Below, in pieces: positions 1 to 11,259 of a stretch of 64,000 nucleotides of DNA; positions within the stretch are counted from its first letter, which is position 1, and each line of letters begins with the position of its first letter. The DNA is taken from NCBI GenBank assembly GCA_016617855.1, contig JAECUM010004305.1:1-64000 (forward strand). The letters are read 5' to 3'. Under the pieces are notes generated by a model that searched no databases, was not told the DNA's origin, and was given only the letters and a program-made list of their open reading frames with translations. The position numbers and the translations under genes were made by a program. This DNA comes from Megalonaias nervosa. Its lineage: Eukaryota > Mollusca > Bivalvia > Unionida > Unionidae.

Positions 1-27
1 ATATATATATATATATATATATATATA
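1..27. repeat. (AT)n microsatellite
   Basis: The window opens inside an uninterrupted AT dinucleotide run, so its true left end is not visible. Confidence 0.95.
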
Positions 28-1911
28 GATAGATATATAAAATGACTATAAATATGATAATGGAAGGTTTCTGGGGGTTAATTCTTCTTGTAGTCACTAC
101 TAAATATAACCAGAATGTTCGTGAGGCATCATTTACATCTTTATATGGTATATAAGATATTTTTTATGGTTTAGGACACCATATTGAAATATAAGGATTA
201 CGATTATATATCTTTTCTCTAAAAAAAGTAGACTGCATGTGATAAATATGAGTAAACCAATATTCTAATAAAGAAACAACTAAGTCAAACCCCAGAACAA
301 TAAACATCTTTATTCATGTGAAAGAGAAAAACAAATTACATTCATAACATTTGTCTCCTTACATTTCAAATCAGTTAAAATGGAAAATGTTAACAGTAAC
401 CTTTTTAGGCTCATTCATCTAATAACAATGTTTTTATGTTACAGGATTTGCATAAAATATTTTACTTTAATATTTATTGTGAACTACTTTATATACTCTT
501 TCAGTTTTTCTTATTGTTTGTTTTGTTTTTCATTGTAGTTTGGAACAATAGAATTGTGGTGGTTTTGTTCAAATAGAAAACAACCACATTTGCACAAGAT
601 ACAAATATAATTTGTACTGATCGTTTTCTTTTACTATATTATTTTAAGAACCATATGTATCAAGCAAGTTTGATATTGTATTGTAGCAGTAATGTTTAAA
701 ATATTAAAATAAACCCGAAGTTAAATATTTTTGCTACCTCTACCAGCTGCTGTTCGAGGGAGAGAACTGGTACACATTCCCAGTTGAAAATGAGCATGAG
801 GTTATTTTGAAATACAACACTATTCCCACAAATGGATGAGAACTCGTAGAAAATTCTTGACACTTCCATATTTACCAAGATAAATTATTTAGATGGCTGG
901 CATTCTACTATATTTGCTAACCAAGGTTCTGATGTATTAACCCTGTCTACACCTTGATAGATCGATCAGATAATTCAGATCTTTGGGTTTGTGAATTTCA
1001 CTGGATGCAGCAGCAAGCCAGCCAATGCATCCAATCAAAATCATGTTGTTCAAATTTTAACTGTTCAGCTGATGGAAGCACCACCAGGCAGCATTGTTGG
1101 CATTAAAATACATGTATAGCTGAATTCTGATTACATATACCTTCCTATCACATGTTTGGATAACATAACTGTCTAAGCATCTGGGAGGTCATGTTTTTAA
1201 GCCTATCCTATGCATCAGTTCACATATGGCTGTCCAGTATAAGTAGGTTTTCTTGACATGATCAACCTTATTTTATTCCTACACACCTCCTCATTCATTG
1301 TTGTGAATGACTAGGTCTTTTCTGCTAGGTGAAACATAAGTTTGGAATAAAATTCAATCACCTAAATAAGCATTATATTATTTAAAGAGAAAGACTGTAA
1401 TAATAGTTATGACTTTAAAAAAGGACCTAAATTGAAGGATTGTAATCAAATATATCCTGTAAATGGAACAAAATAAAACTTCCAAATTAGTAATGTACTA
1501 TAATAAGTAAACAGAATTGATATGCACAGATACATGTTTTAGTCTTAGTTTTGCTTATGTCTATCAAGCTACTGTCTTCCCATATTCTTGGTACCTTTCA
1601 GTATAATCTGACTTAATTTAGGCGAGCATAACAATAACTTTTATGTAGACATACTGGAATAGCTTTAAATGTGTACCATCAATACGTATCATCACCACAT
1701 CTCAGTTGGCAGCCCTAACTGAAACCCCGTTATAATTTTCTTTCCAAATTTAAAATGCATTACACAGAGTACTTTAATGTTACAATTGGATTACTACCTG
1801 ACACAATATACTAACTGGCTAATTTATGTAATTTTTTGTGTTTAGATCTATTTGTAAGACATGCCTAAACAACAACAAAAAAAAGGAGAATTGAAGTGAA
1901 TAGATGCATAC
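28..1911. other. AT-rich non-coding DNA, no gene seen
   Basis: I found no convincing exon, RNA gene or repeat boundary here. Open frames are short and lack flanking splice signals or recognisable motifs. It could be intron or intergenic. Confidence 0.6.
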
Positions 1912-2010
1912 AAGGAGCAAAAAGAGGCATACAGGTGGCGAAAAGGGACATAAAGGTGGTAAAAAGAGGCATACAGGTGACAAAAAGGGACTTACAGGTG
2001 GTAAAAAGGA
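1912..2010. repeat. short degenerate minisatellite (~20-bp unit)
   Basis: About five imperfect copies of a purine-rich unit built around 'aaaaagaggcatacaggtgg' follow one another. Spurious minus-strand frames rich in Pro, Leu and Phe come from this repeat and are not genes. Confidence 0.7.
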
Positions 2011-4129
2011 TGTTTTCAAGATGAGATAAATATAGGATGGCCAATGGAGGCAAAGAATAGACATGCAAGTGCTTCAGAGATGTAATGGAAACAGTGTAAT
2101 GTCCATTAAAGAGTGAAAAAGAGAAAAATAAAATGTGATCAGAGACAAAGTAAGTCAAATGGAGATATAAACAGAGGTCATAAAAGTGGCTGAAACTTTA
2201 AGATCTTTAATGACAAAAGCCCCTGAAAAATTCACCAATAAGTAGACAAGAGACCAGACGAGGCAAATAGAAGCAAAATATTTATGATGAAGCTGTAAGA
2301 ATAATTTTTAGCTTTCTTCTATGAAAGTAGAGGAGAGCTATTGTATACCCTTGGTATCTGCATCTTCCAGAGGTCTTGTTAGGATTTTAAAACTAGTAGT
2401 CCAGAACTCTCATTTTGGTAAAAATAGGAGAACCACCAGCAAAAGTTGCAGTCCCCTTCCAGAGAACTATGCAAATTAGAAGAACTAGTGGTTGCCATTG
2501 AGTTTAATTTCTACATTCTTTATAACACTGACATGGCTCGTGTCTGTCCATCAGAGTGAGGCTGAATTTTGTCAATTCATGGAAGGTCTTATTCCAAGCA
2601 CTATGCTAGGCATCACACACTTTCTTACACTTGGCTACTGTCCCATCCCAACTATCAGTTCTAGCAACTTTAACACTCTTCTGAATCTCATTACAATCTC
2701 TGTCAGTTTGACATTTAACCCCAAAATACTTATCCAAATTTGCGAATGACATTTTTGTCTCTGTCTCAACATGTCTTGATTCCGAGGTCATGTGCACTGC
2801 TTATTTCGCTACACTCGGAAATGGATATAATAATGAAAGCTAAAGTTGTTTATTTGATGTACTCTTATAAATGACCACATGCACATCTCTGGGTCTTTCT
2901 GCCTCTGAATTCAATCGCTGTCAATATCAGTGCATTTTTACACCCAGCCGCCAGTCAAAGCCTTTGAACTTGCTGCCCAGCTATTGCATCATGTTTTTTG
3001 GATATACTCTATAATGGCAACATGTACATTGGGGGGGTCTTTCAGCCACTGAATTCTGTCATTGTAAATATCAGCACAGCTAATTGATCAACGCATTTTC
3101 TCACTAAGTAGGTGGCTGAAGCAGGACTAGCAAGTCTTTGAATTTTGCCACCCACCTATTACACGCATATGGAGGACTCCCGTTTAAGTGATTTTATGCA
3201 TTCCAGATAAAAGATTAGCATCCAAATACGTGTGATCAAGTGTTTCCGAGACCTCTGATCTTCACATAGATTTTTCCATGCTGTATACATCCTGGTCTAC
3301 ATGGAAAAGCCCTTCTGACCAGTACAGTTGCAAGTACGAATTATTTCATGGTAAACTTTCCATTTTAATGACTATACATTGTAATTGTGTTATGTTACTC
3401 TCAAAAAGGTAAACTGCATTTTACATGTGAATAACTGTGGATTAAAATAGTTATATTAAAAGAGTGGATTGCATGTATTTCAGGTGAGACCTCAGTTGTA
3501 TTGGCTATCAAGGTTAAAGTGGTCATACTATCACACCAAGGTTACTTGTAATGCCCCAGTAAAATTGGCTTCTGTGGATGAACAATATAGCTTCTACAGC
3601 AGATTTATGAACAATGATTTTTACAAAAAGAAAAATATATCTGATTTTCATGAGCTTGCTGAATTGTTGTAGCACATTATCTTTGATATAGAAAAGAATG
3701 TTCTTTTTTATTGTTTTGTCTTTATGCCCCATCACAGGGGCCCAACAATTCATTGTCAAGATCACTTTGGTCTAAATTTATTTTATGCATGATAATTAAT
3801 GTCTACAGTTGCTACTGGAAAATAATTAAAATGTCATATAGTTGAGTTATATAATCATTTATTACATTCTGGTTATGTAAAGGAAGACCCAATAGAGGTC
3901 CATTTGAAGACCAAACGAGGCAAAAGCAATGCAATACAAAAATAAAAGTAATAGAAGCTAAAAACAAATAAGGTCGAAAACAGTGAAAAAGAAGTTTTTT
4001 AGTTACTTTCAAAAGGCAAAAAGGGAACAAAACAGATGACAAAAATCCAAATAAAGGTAGCGGAAACTGTAAGATCCATTTTATGAACAAAAAGAGTTAA
4101 AATAATAAATATTCTGAAAGATTTGGCTA
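2011..4129. other. non-coding stretch with dispersed-repeat remnants
   Basis: No gene is supported. Two places (around 2250 and 3900) share a 'gaccagacgaggcaaa'-like purine-rich sequence, suggesting old copies of a dispersed repeat. A minus-strand frame near 2606-2797 has mixed composition and no splice context or recognised family, so I do not call it. Confidence 0.5.
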
Positions 4130-4710
4130 TGCCTGCCAAAATGATGTCCGTCTGTTTGCCGATCTATTACCAAGTTTCCACTCAATAACTTTTGTTCTCT
4201 ACCAGCTAAATGTCACTATGACTGAAAGAAGAAAAATGGTTTATGTGGAAAACTCTTCTGGTCTCATCCATATATCCTCTCACCAAATGGTTAAGAATTA
4301 AGACTTCATGTTGTGGTCAGTATGTCGGAGGTCAAGTCGCAAACTGAAAGAAGAAACATCTATTGCCTAATAACTCTAGTTCTAGTCCCATTACCTTGAC
4401 CAATGTTGTGGAGGGCTTCTACATAATGTACGAAACAGTTCTGTTGATTTTGGGATTGAAAGTGAAAGGTCATTATCATTGTAGCTCAGAGAAAAATGGG
4501 TTTTGTAGAATAACTTTTATTCTAGAGTAAATTCCTGGACTAAGCTTTGTTAATGGCTTGCACTTGGAGTAATTTAGAAATAATATTGATTCTTTGGTCT
4601 AAAGATTAGAGGTCATGATAAGCCTGAAAAGAAAATAGTTTTAGCACATTAACTTACACTATGACCCATAGGTCAGTAATCTCCAGAGTAAACCAACTAG
4701 TGCCTACACA
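4130..4710. repeat. degenerate ~130-140-bp dispersed repeat units
   Basis: Roughly four diverged units alternate 'aggtca'-type words with phrases such as 'aataactctagttcta' and 'aataacttttattctag'. It is an old tandem or dispersed repeat with no coding capacity. Confidence 0.55.
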
Positions 4711-5593
4711 GAGAGAAATTTTAAACACACACTGTAAGCACAACGTGCTATTCATGGAACTATTGTTAAAAAGACATAAAAAGGTCAAAAAGATGTATGA
4801 AGTAGCGTTTCACAGCACCTAGACACAAATGTCCATGCAGTAACAAGAAAAGGTTGTGTTCCAAAAATGTAAAATTGCACAAAAATTAGGAAGATAAAGC
4901 CTTCCTAGTAATGTATGTGTAAAAGCACAAGAAAATAAAATGTGAAACAAAGCTGTAACATTTCCTCAAAGTTTCTCCAAGCAGTTCACATAAAAAATTT
5001 GTCTCACAGGTAGACAAAATGAGAAATTGTTTTTTGAAGAAGGTAAGAAGATGAAATTATGAAAAGAGGCAAAATAAAAAATGTCCAATTTCTTCCATTT
5101 GTTGCTCTATTTCACTATATAGTCCAATCCAAATGATTAATAGCCTAACATTCTTAATTACTAACTTGGTTGGGATGGTGGGGAAGACTAATTTTAGGAT
5201 ATGTTTGGGCACATACATGTGTGTCCAATAATAATCATTTAGATGAAAGAAACACATGCTACAAATGGAATAAAGGGCTGATCTTGGCATTGACACAGTA
5301 TCACAGAGAGCTGTGTGTTATATGCTGTACAAAATGAAAGTTATTAAAAATTGTTATAGTTTTCTTCTGCACCCTTAAATGTGATCATCTTCAATCTCAA
5401 GCCAAGAAATATGAATAAATATAGTTCTGAAAGCAAAAGCAAATTACATTTTATTCTTTATTGCCTCTATCATAAGTGCAGTAGAAAAGCCTCGTAATCT
5501 GTTGTGAAGATATTAAAAATTATTATCAAAATGTGAAATCACCATTTTTTGTGTTGGTGGTGGTGTTTTAGTTTTAATACCATTTCTTACTCA
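4711..5593. other. AT-rich non-coding DNA
   Basis: A-rich sequence with scattered 'aaaaaggt/caaaaa' words. No exon, RNA gene or bounded element is visible. Confidence 0.5.
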
Positions 5594-5690
5594 AGATAGG
5601 CTATACGTCGTGGCCAGTATAACTGTTGGAGGAAGAACTCAGAAAAAGCACTGAGAACCACCAATCCATGGGAATCAACTGCCAAGCTTT
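5594..5690 (-). mobile_element. SINE family 2, fragment (minus strand)
   Basis: The reverse complement matches the body of the SINE seen complete at 30057-30315, sharing 'gttcttcctcca', 'tatactggc' and 'tatagcctatctt'. Both ends are missing. It abuts a family-1 SINE in the opposite orientation. Confidence 0.7.
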
Positions 5691-6020
5691 CAACCACTCT
5701 GGTGACCTAATTGGGTGGGAGCATCTGCCTTATATGTGGGAGGTTGCAGGTCAAACCCCTGTCATGTCATACCAGAGACTTGTACAAATGGTTCTAGCAG
5801 CTGCCTAGGTGTTCAGCATTAAGAGGTTTGTGTTAGGACTGGTCAGCAGGTGTCAGGATAATGTGACTGGGTGGGACATGATGCTGCATGCCTGTGGCAA
5901 GATGCCCAAAAGCAAGACATCACTGTAAACTGCCACATTGCAAACATCATAGCGATATGACTGAAAAATTGTTAAATCTAGGTTAAATAATAACTCCAAA
6001 GCACACACACTGGCAAGCTT
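5691..6020 (+). mobile_element. SINE family 1, decayed copy
   Basis: It aligns by eye along its length with the SINE at 59864-60180, sharing 'cataccagagactt', 'cagcattaagagg', 'gtgtcaggataatgtgactg' and 'gcgatatgactgaaaaattgtt'. The tRNA-like head is worn ('ggtgacctaattggg' and 'aggtcaaacccc' stand where box A and box B should be). Overlapping short open frames are incidental. Confidence 0.8.
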
Positions 6021-7020
6021 TCTCGCATACCCATACTGGCCAAGCCCAAGACTTGAACTTCCTTGGACAGAGGTGAATTGGCAGTGATTGGCAAAGACAA
6101 TCACTTTGGACCAACTTGGGTAGTACACTAAACTAAATCTTTTGATGCAATAATAATGATTATAATGTTATTTAATGCATGATATTTGTTCAGAAACCAA
6201 TTTTGACAGGTGAATCTGTTTACAAAGGACAGTTTGACCAATGGGTGACTGTTATTGACAGCTTTAACCATAGCAATTTTCATGGATTTCAACATTGCTT
6301 CAGGCCATGAATTTCAATAACCAGTGAACAATAATCATTATAGGACCTAATCTACAAATTTAAGTGTTGACATAACCGTCTTTGTTCACAAAACCACACA
6401 AAATATTTATCCATGTAAATACATAAACCCACCCAGATCAGCAGATCAGTGAGAAAACAAGAGGAAAAAATTTTATACTTTATTAAATTTTGTGTCCCAT
6501 TTCTCCTTAATCTTTTTTAAGCATTTTTGTTTTGCTTTTTGTGACATTTTTTAATTATGACCAGCATCAATGTAAATTATTTTATTCTTTTTAAAAGATT
6601 GAACAGTTTTTCATCCCTCTTTTCAAACTGTTTTGACTTCCTGCAGCTTTTTGTGTGTGACAGTGACTTTATTTGCCATGCTTAGCCATTTTTACATGTC
6701 AGTGTGCCATTATTCATAAAAAAAATTCTGTCAGACTTTCTGCCCTTTTGGGTGTCTGCAAAACATGGGTCACATTTTTATCCACACACTTCTCTGCTTG
6801 TGTCATTTTCTTTCATTTTACTTTTTGATTCTTTTTGTTGCATCTGAGCCTTTTTGAGAATATCTTCCCAGTCAGTTTATTTTAGTCTTATTGCACAACT
6901 CTTGTCATTTTTGTGGACACTTTGGTCTTGATGTGGCTGGTTAATTTATTTGGCATCTTTGGATCCTCATTTCAAATCAGTTTGTTGCTTTTTATTTCAC
7001 TTTTCATATTGTTTACCAAT
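6021..7020. other. T-rich non-coding DNA
   Basis: Low-complexity T-rich sequence with repeated 'catttttgt' and 'tcagtttg' words. It looks like the reverse strand of the A-rich repeat near 4700-5080. No gene is seen. Confidence 0.5.
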
Positions 7021-7460
7021 TTTTTAAGCTCACCGGGCTGTAAGGCCAAGTGAGTTTATGATATGGCCCTGTGACTGCCATTCTTATGTGTCCATTAAAC
7101 TATGCAATTTTAAAATTTTTCTCAAAATCTACTGGATCAGTTTTTGACAGTTTTTGGCATAAAGTATTGTGTCATAAAGGCATTTTCAGTTTGTACAAAT
7201 TATGTGTTTCTGCCATCAAATATGTCTGCTGAAAATGCTACAATCCGTTTAAATAACTTTACAAGGACCACTGAACAAAATTTGACTGAAGTTGATAGCA
7301 CCCAAGCATTAAAACCTTTCATGCTTGTACAATTTATGCTGTTCTGCCTTCAAATATGGCCACTGTTACTAAAATAGAAAAGCCACTCTTACTAAAAATA
7401 GAAAAGCTTTTAAACAACTTCTTCCAAACCACTGAATAGGCTTTGACCAAGATTTGTCAG
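7021..7460 (+). repeat. dispersed mollusc-type repeat, 5' part (interrupted)
   Basis: It begins with an imperfect hairpin ('gctcaccgggctg taaggccaagtgag') and continues with units carrying 'tagaaaa...cttttaaacaacttctt' and 'aaccactgaa...tttgac'. The same units resume at 13724-14450, beyond the LTR element, so the repeat was probably split by that insertion. I recall hairpins of this kind in bivalve genomes; this was not searched. Confidence 0.65.
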
Positions 7461-8373
7461 TGTTATGTATATGTAATTAAATTGCTTGTGTGTTAGTTTT
7501 AAAATTCCTTTTTATTTTATTTTTGTTTCATTACATTTTATTGTAATGATTAATTTCACAGGATTCGAAATTCTTTTTCAGTAATTCTGTTTATCTAAAA
7601 CATAAAAGGTGTTACATCAGCATTATTTTTAGCTCACTGTTTGTAAACACTACGCAAAAACAATTGGCTATTGCCAAGGTCATTTTGGTCTAGTCCGAAT
7701 AAACAGTGTTTTATTTTTAAATTTATTTCAGAGTGAGAGTCTGGTTCTTAGATAGGGATGTTCTTGTTACATAACAAATTTCATTTTTCCTATTGTGTTG
7801 TTCAAGTATTAAGAGACCACATGACCTATCTCGCGAGAACAAGATGATATTTTGGTTGGATTTAATAGCCTTTCTGAGAGCTTTTCAGTGAGTTGTATTT
7901 TTAAAACCTTGAGGGCTGGAGAGGTTTCTATTGCTGAAACCAGATTGATTTTGAAGTTCATTTGTTTTTGGAATTTAATAATTTATTCTCTAGAAAACCA
8001 GACGTGTATTTTTTTATAAAATTCTGGGAGAAAGAAATTCAATGGAAATTTATTCTGGAATTATTCGGAAACATAAACTGTGATTCAATTGAGGAATTGT
8101 TGCCATTTTGTACAACGACCACATCTGACGTCATCGCCTTTCATATGTGAATGTCATCGAGATTTGAACCTGGATTCTAATATAACTATTTTAGTGATAG
8201 GACTTGTATTTTTCATTCTTAGGATTAAATTTTGGATTATATTCACAAACCGTAAGTCCTATTTCCAATTTTTACATTGTTTTCTAGGGAAAAAAATTAT
8301 TTTGTTAAAATATACAAAGCTTGTTGACTTCACTCTTTTCTCTTGTTATTATTGTATGAGCCTACACGTAACA
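7461..8373 (+). repeat. 5' LTR, copy 1
   Basis: Starts TGTTATGTATA and ends ACACGTAACA. It matches the 3' LTR at 12808-13723 with roughly 4-5% differences, counted by eye over the first third and looking lower afterwards. Spurious frames inside are not genes. Confidence 0.93.
8126..8133. promoter_or_regulatory. perfect CRE-like palindrome TGACGTCA in LTR
   Basis: The octamer TGACGTCA is the consensus CREB/ATF site and is kept in both LTRs of this copy (also 13477-13484). In copy 2 the equivalent position reads 'acacatcatcgcc' and the site is lost. A promoter role is inference. Confidence 0.4.
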
Positions 8374-8400
8374 GGAGAAAATTGGGTTGCTCATCCTTGG
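8374..8400 (+). other. putative primer-binding region
   Basis: Immediately after the 5' LTR, 'attgggttgctcatccttgg' corresponds to 'attgggcactcatccttgg' in copy 2. The position fits a tRNA primer-binding site, but I could not assign the tRNA. Confidence 0.35.
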
Positions 8401-8593
8401 GATATATGAATTTTGGTTAAATATTTCAGAAAATTGTTTTTTGAAATTTAAATTCCCCTAGTCTTTAAATCCCAAGTACTATTTTACATTTTGTTTGAAC
8501 TCTCCAGTGAAAACAATAGGCTTTCATTCACAATATCATCAAAAGTAGAGAATTTTTTTTAATTTTACCGAGGAGTGTTTGAAAATTTTGAAA

Positions 8594-9338
8594 ATGGAAG
8601 TCCAGCTAAAAAAGTTGGAATTAGAGATAAGACAGGTTCAGCTTCAGATAGAAAAGATACAGAGGAAAGAAAAAGGAAGAAATGTAAAGGCAATTTAAAG
8701 AAAGACAGAAAGAAAGACAAATGCAATTTGAGAAAGAAAAATTAGATATGCAAATCCAAAAAGAGAAGAATCAAAGGGAATTCCAAATTAAAATGAAAGA
8801 ATTAGAGCTGGCAAAAGGAAAACACTCCCCTACTTTTGATGTTATAAGAAATATCAAGTTAGTACCCCCTTTTCTGGAAGAGGAAGTAGATAGATATTTG
8901 TCTTATTTTGAAAAAGTAGCTGAAAATTTCAAGTGGCCAAGGGAGTACTGGACTCTATTATTGCAATGTGTACTTACTGGTAGAGCTCGTAATATTTACA
9001 TTTCACTGTCACTGGAGCAGAGTGCTGACCTTGATGTGGTTAAGGACTGTATTTTGAAGGGTTATGAGTTGGTCCCCGAGGCTTATCGGCAAAAATTCAG
9101 GAATTCTAGAAAACTAACTGACCAGACCAATGTTGAATTTGCATGGGAAAAAGCACAACAATTTGATAGGTGGTGTTCTTCTAGAAAGGTCAATAAAGAT
9201 TACGAAAGTCTCATACAACTCATATTAGTTGAAGACTTTAGGAACTGTGTCCATAGTGACATTAGGATGTATCTTTATGAGCATAAGATCGAAACCTTGG
9301 AAAATGCTGCTCTTGCTGCTGTATTCTTTAACTTATAA
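8594..9338 (+). pseudogene. gag-like ORF, copy 1 (frameshifted)
   Basis: An ATG at 8594 opens a Lys/Glu/Gln-rich, probably coiled-coil N-terminus that runs into a stop after about 35 codons. Reading resumes in another frame at 8721 for 205 residues. That part carries a SCAN-like capsid region with 'LVPPFLEEEVDRYLSYFEK', 'WTLLLQCVLTGRA' and 'VPEAYRQKFRN', the usual pattern of gag in this retrotransposon group. The role would be structural, packaging element RNA into particles. The product is broken and would not be made as one protein. Copy 2 has the matching region at 24218-24818. Confidence 0.85.
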
Positions 9339-9474
9339 AGTTCCTGTTGTAAGCAAATCATTCACTTAGCAGTCTACTGTTAGAAAGGTATTTCAGCCTA
9401 ATACAACTCCTCCAAAAACTCAGTCTGGCACAACTTCTAAAAATCAAGCTTCTGATAAACTTGATTCAAAATCC

Positions 9475-9804
9475 TTGTCTATTCCTATATGTACCTATTG
9501 CAAGAAAAAAGGACATGTCATTTCTGATTGCTTTAAATTGAAATATAGGCAGCAGAATCAAGATAGACCTATCCCAAATGCTCTTATTTATAAGAGGTCA
9601 AGGTCACTGTCATGTATTGAAAGCAATACATTTGTTGGGTCTAATAAACCCCAGTCTGATTTTATTATGGAGAATTATGAACCATTCATGTTGAAGGGTT
9701 CTATATCACTCTTTCATGATTCGGCCAATCCTATCCCTATTAAAATTTTAATGGATACAGGAGCTTCTCAGTCTTTTATTATCAGGTACTTTGCCTTTTT
9801 CTGA
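9475..9804 (+). pseudogene. CCHC zinc knuckle and protease N-terminus, copy 1
   Basis: A CCHC knuckle (C-x2-C-x4-H-x4-C, 'CTYCKKKGHVISDC') lies about five residues into the frame. Near its end a retropepsin active-site motif appears as 'LMDTGASQSF', where the Asp is the catalytic residue. The frame then stops after 'RYFAFF', and homologous sequence resumes in another frame at 9819. Compared with copy 2, this copy has the better-preserved knuckle and protease triad. Function would be polyprotein cleavage and RNA binding. It is broken here. Confidence 0.85.
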
Positions 9805-9818
9805 GAAGTCCTGTTCTA

Positions 9819-10262
9819 ATGAGAGTGCAGTGCGGCTTTGTTAATGTTCCTCTCCATTCTGTAAATTTGTCATCAGACTTAGTTTCAGGACCTGTGACAG
9901 TCAGAATAGTGTCTAATTTACCCATTGAGGACATTCATTTCTTGCTAGGCAACGACCTAGCTGGAGACAAGGTTGTGGTTAATCCACTTGTAACTGACAA
10001 GCCTTCTTCGGATCAGAAAGTTGATCTTATTGAAAAAGAATACCCTGAGTTATTCCCAGCTTGTGCAGTTACCAGAGCTATGTCAAAGAAAGCTCTTGAG
10101 AATGATTTTGGTAAGGAAAATATTCCTTTAGCTGACACACGTATTGGTCAGGCTTTTGATGAGGTTACTTTCACTTCTAATTTGGATCAATCAAAAGGTA
10201 TTGATCACAGTGATCCTCTTTTAAATACTTATTCTGTTTTATCTAATCAGGGTGATAAATGA
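9819..10262 (+). pseudogene. protease C-terminus and linker, copy 1
   Basis: A 147-residue frame continues the protease fold with the typical 'HFLLGNDLAGDKVVVNP' stretch, followed by a hydrophilic linker ('TDKPSSDQKVDLIEKEYPELF'). It ends at a TGA. Copy 2 has a close counterpart at 25559-26041. The linker leads into integrase rather than reverse transcriptase, which makes the pol order unusual. Confidence 0.75.
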
Positions 10263-10430
10263 CAATCACTTGTTGTCGAACAGGAAAAAGATTCTGAGAT
10301 CTCCTGTTTGTTTCAGAGGGCCATTAGTGAAACTGAAGCCACTGAAGTAACTGTCTGTTATTTCATTAAAAATGGAATTCTTATGAGAAAATGGAGACTT
10401 CCCTAGGTACCTGCTAATGACGAGTGGTCA

Positions 10431-11108
10431 GTGAACTATCAGATTGTAGTTCCAAAATCTTACAGACAGGAAATACTTAGTTTGGCCCATGAAACTTCTC
10501 TGGCTGGTCATTTAGGGATAAATAAAACTTATCACAAGATCTTGACTCACTTTTATTGGCCAAAAATCAAAAGTGATGTTTGTAAATACTACAGATCTTG
10601 TCATACTTGTCAAGCAGTAGGAAAACCCAATCAAAAGATACCTAAGGCTCATCTGCAACCTATTCCTGCATTTGATGAACCATTTAGCAGAATTATGGTA
10701 GATTGTGTTGGTCCCTTACCTAAGACCAAGTCAGGCAACCAATATTTGTTGACCATTAGGTGTGCGTCAAAAAGATTCCCAGAGGTGATTCCTTTGAGGA
10801 ATACTATAGTAAAAACTTTGATAAAGTTTTTTACTCAATTTGGCCTTCCCAAATCTGTCCAATCGGATCAAGAGTCAGATTTCATGTCTGGAATTTTCCA
10901 GCTTGTTATGCTTGAATTTAGCACTCAGGAATTCAAGTCAAAAGTGAAACTATGGTTTCACAAAACTTTACTTGAGAGGAGTTTTGAGTCCTGTAATAGA
11001 GTTCATTCTCTCTTGCTCATTCTTCAAAATTTTCTTCAATTTAGATTTTATGGCCCTTACAAAGTAAAGAAGAAAATGAATGAGTTAATTATGACAATAG
11101 TACTCTGA
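10431..11108 (+). pseudogene. integrase upstream of RT, core truncated, copy 1
   Basis: The HHCC zinc domain is present (His20, His27, Cys57, Cys60 of the frame), as are the first two catalytic acids of the DDE core: Asp91 in 'MVDCVGP' and Asp146 in 'VQSDQES'. The segment that should hold the catalytic Glu, and the rest of the core, is absent. After 'EFKSK' the frame jumps to the C-terminal region with the GPY-type motif ('FYGPYKVKKK'). Copy 2 has the same junction. The family inserts retrotransposon cDNA, but this version cannot have a full active site. Confidence 0.88.
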
Positions 11109-11259
11109 TCTAAATAAAGTATAGGAATACTAGTATATTGAAAGAGATAGCCAAGTAAATCATACAATTAATTTAGTTGTACCTGTCCCACCAACTGAGG
11201 ATTTAAGTGAAGAAATTCAATTCGACTCTGTTGATCTTGGAGCAACAAATCTTTGGAAT

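Noticed and set aside
2606..2797. 63-residue minus ORF with several charged residues and Cys
   Set aside because: No acceptor/donor pair or family motif. A neighbouring frame seems equally protein-like, so it may be an old relic, but I cannot support it.
5853..6128. 91-residue minus ORF
   Set aside because: Antisense shadow of the family-1 SINE.
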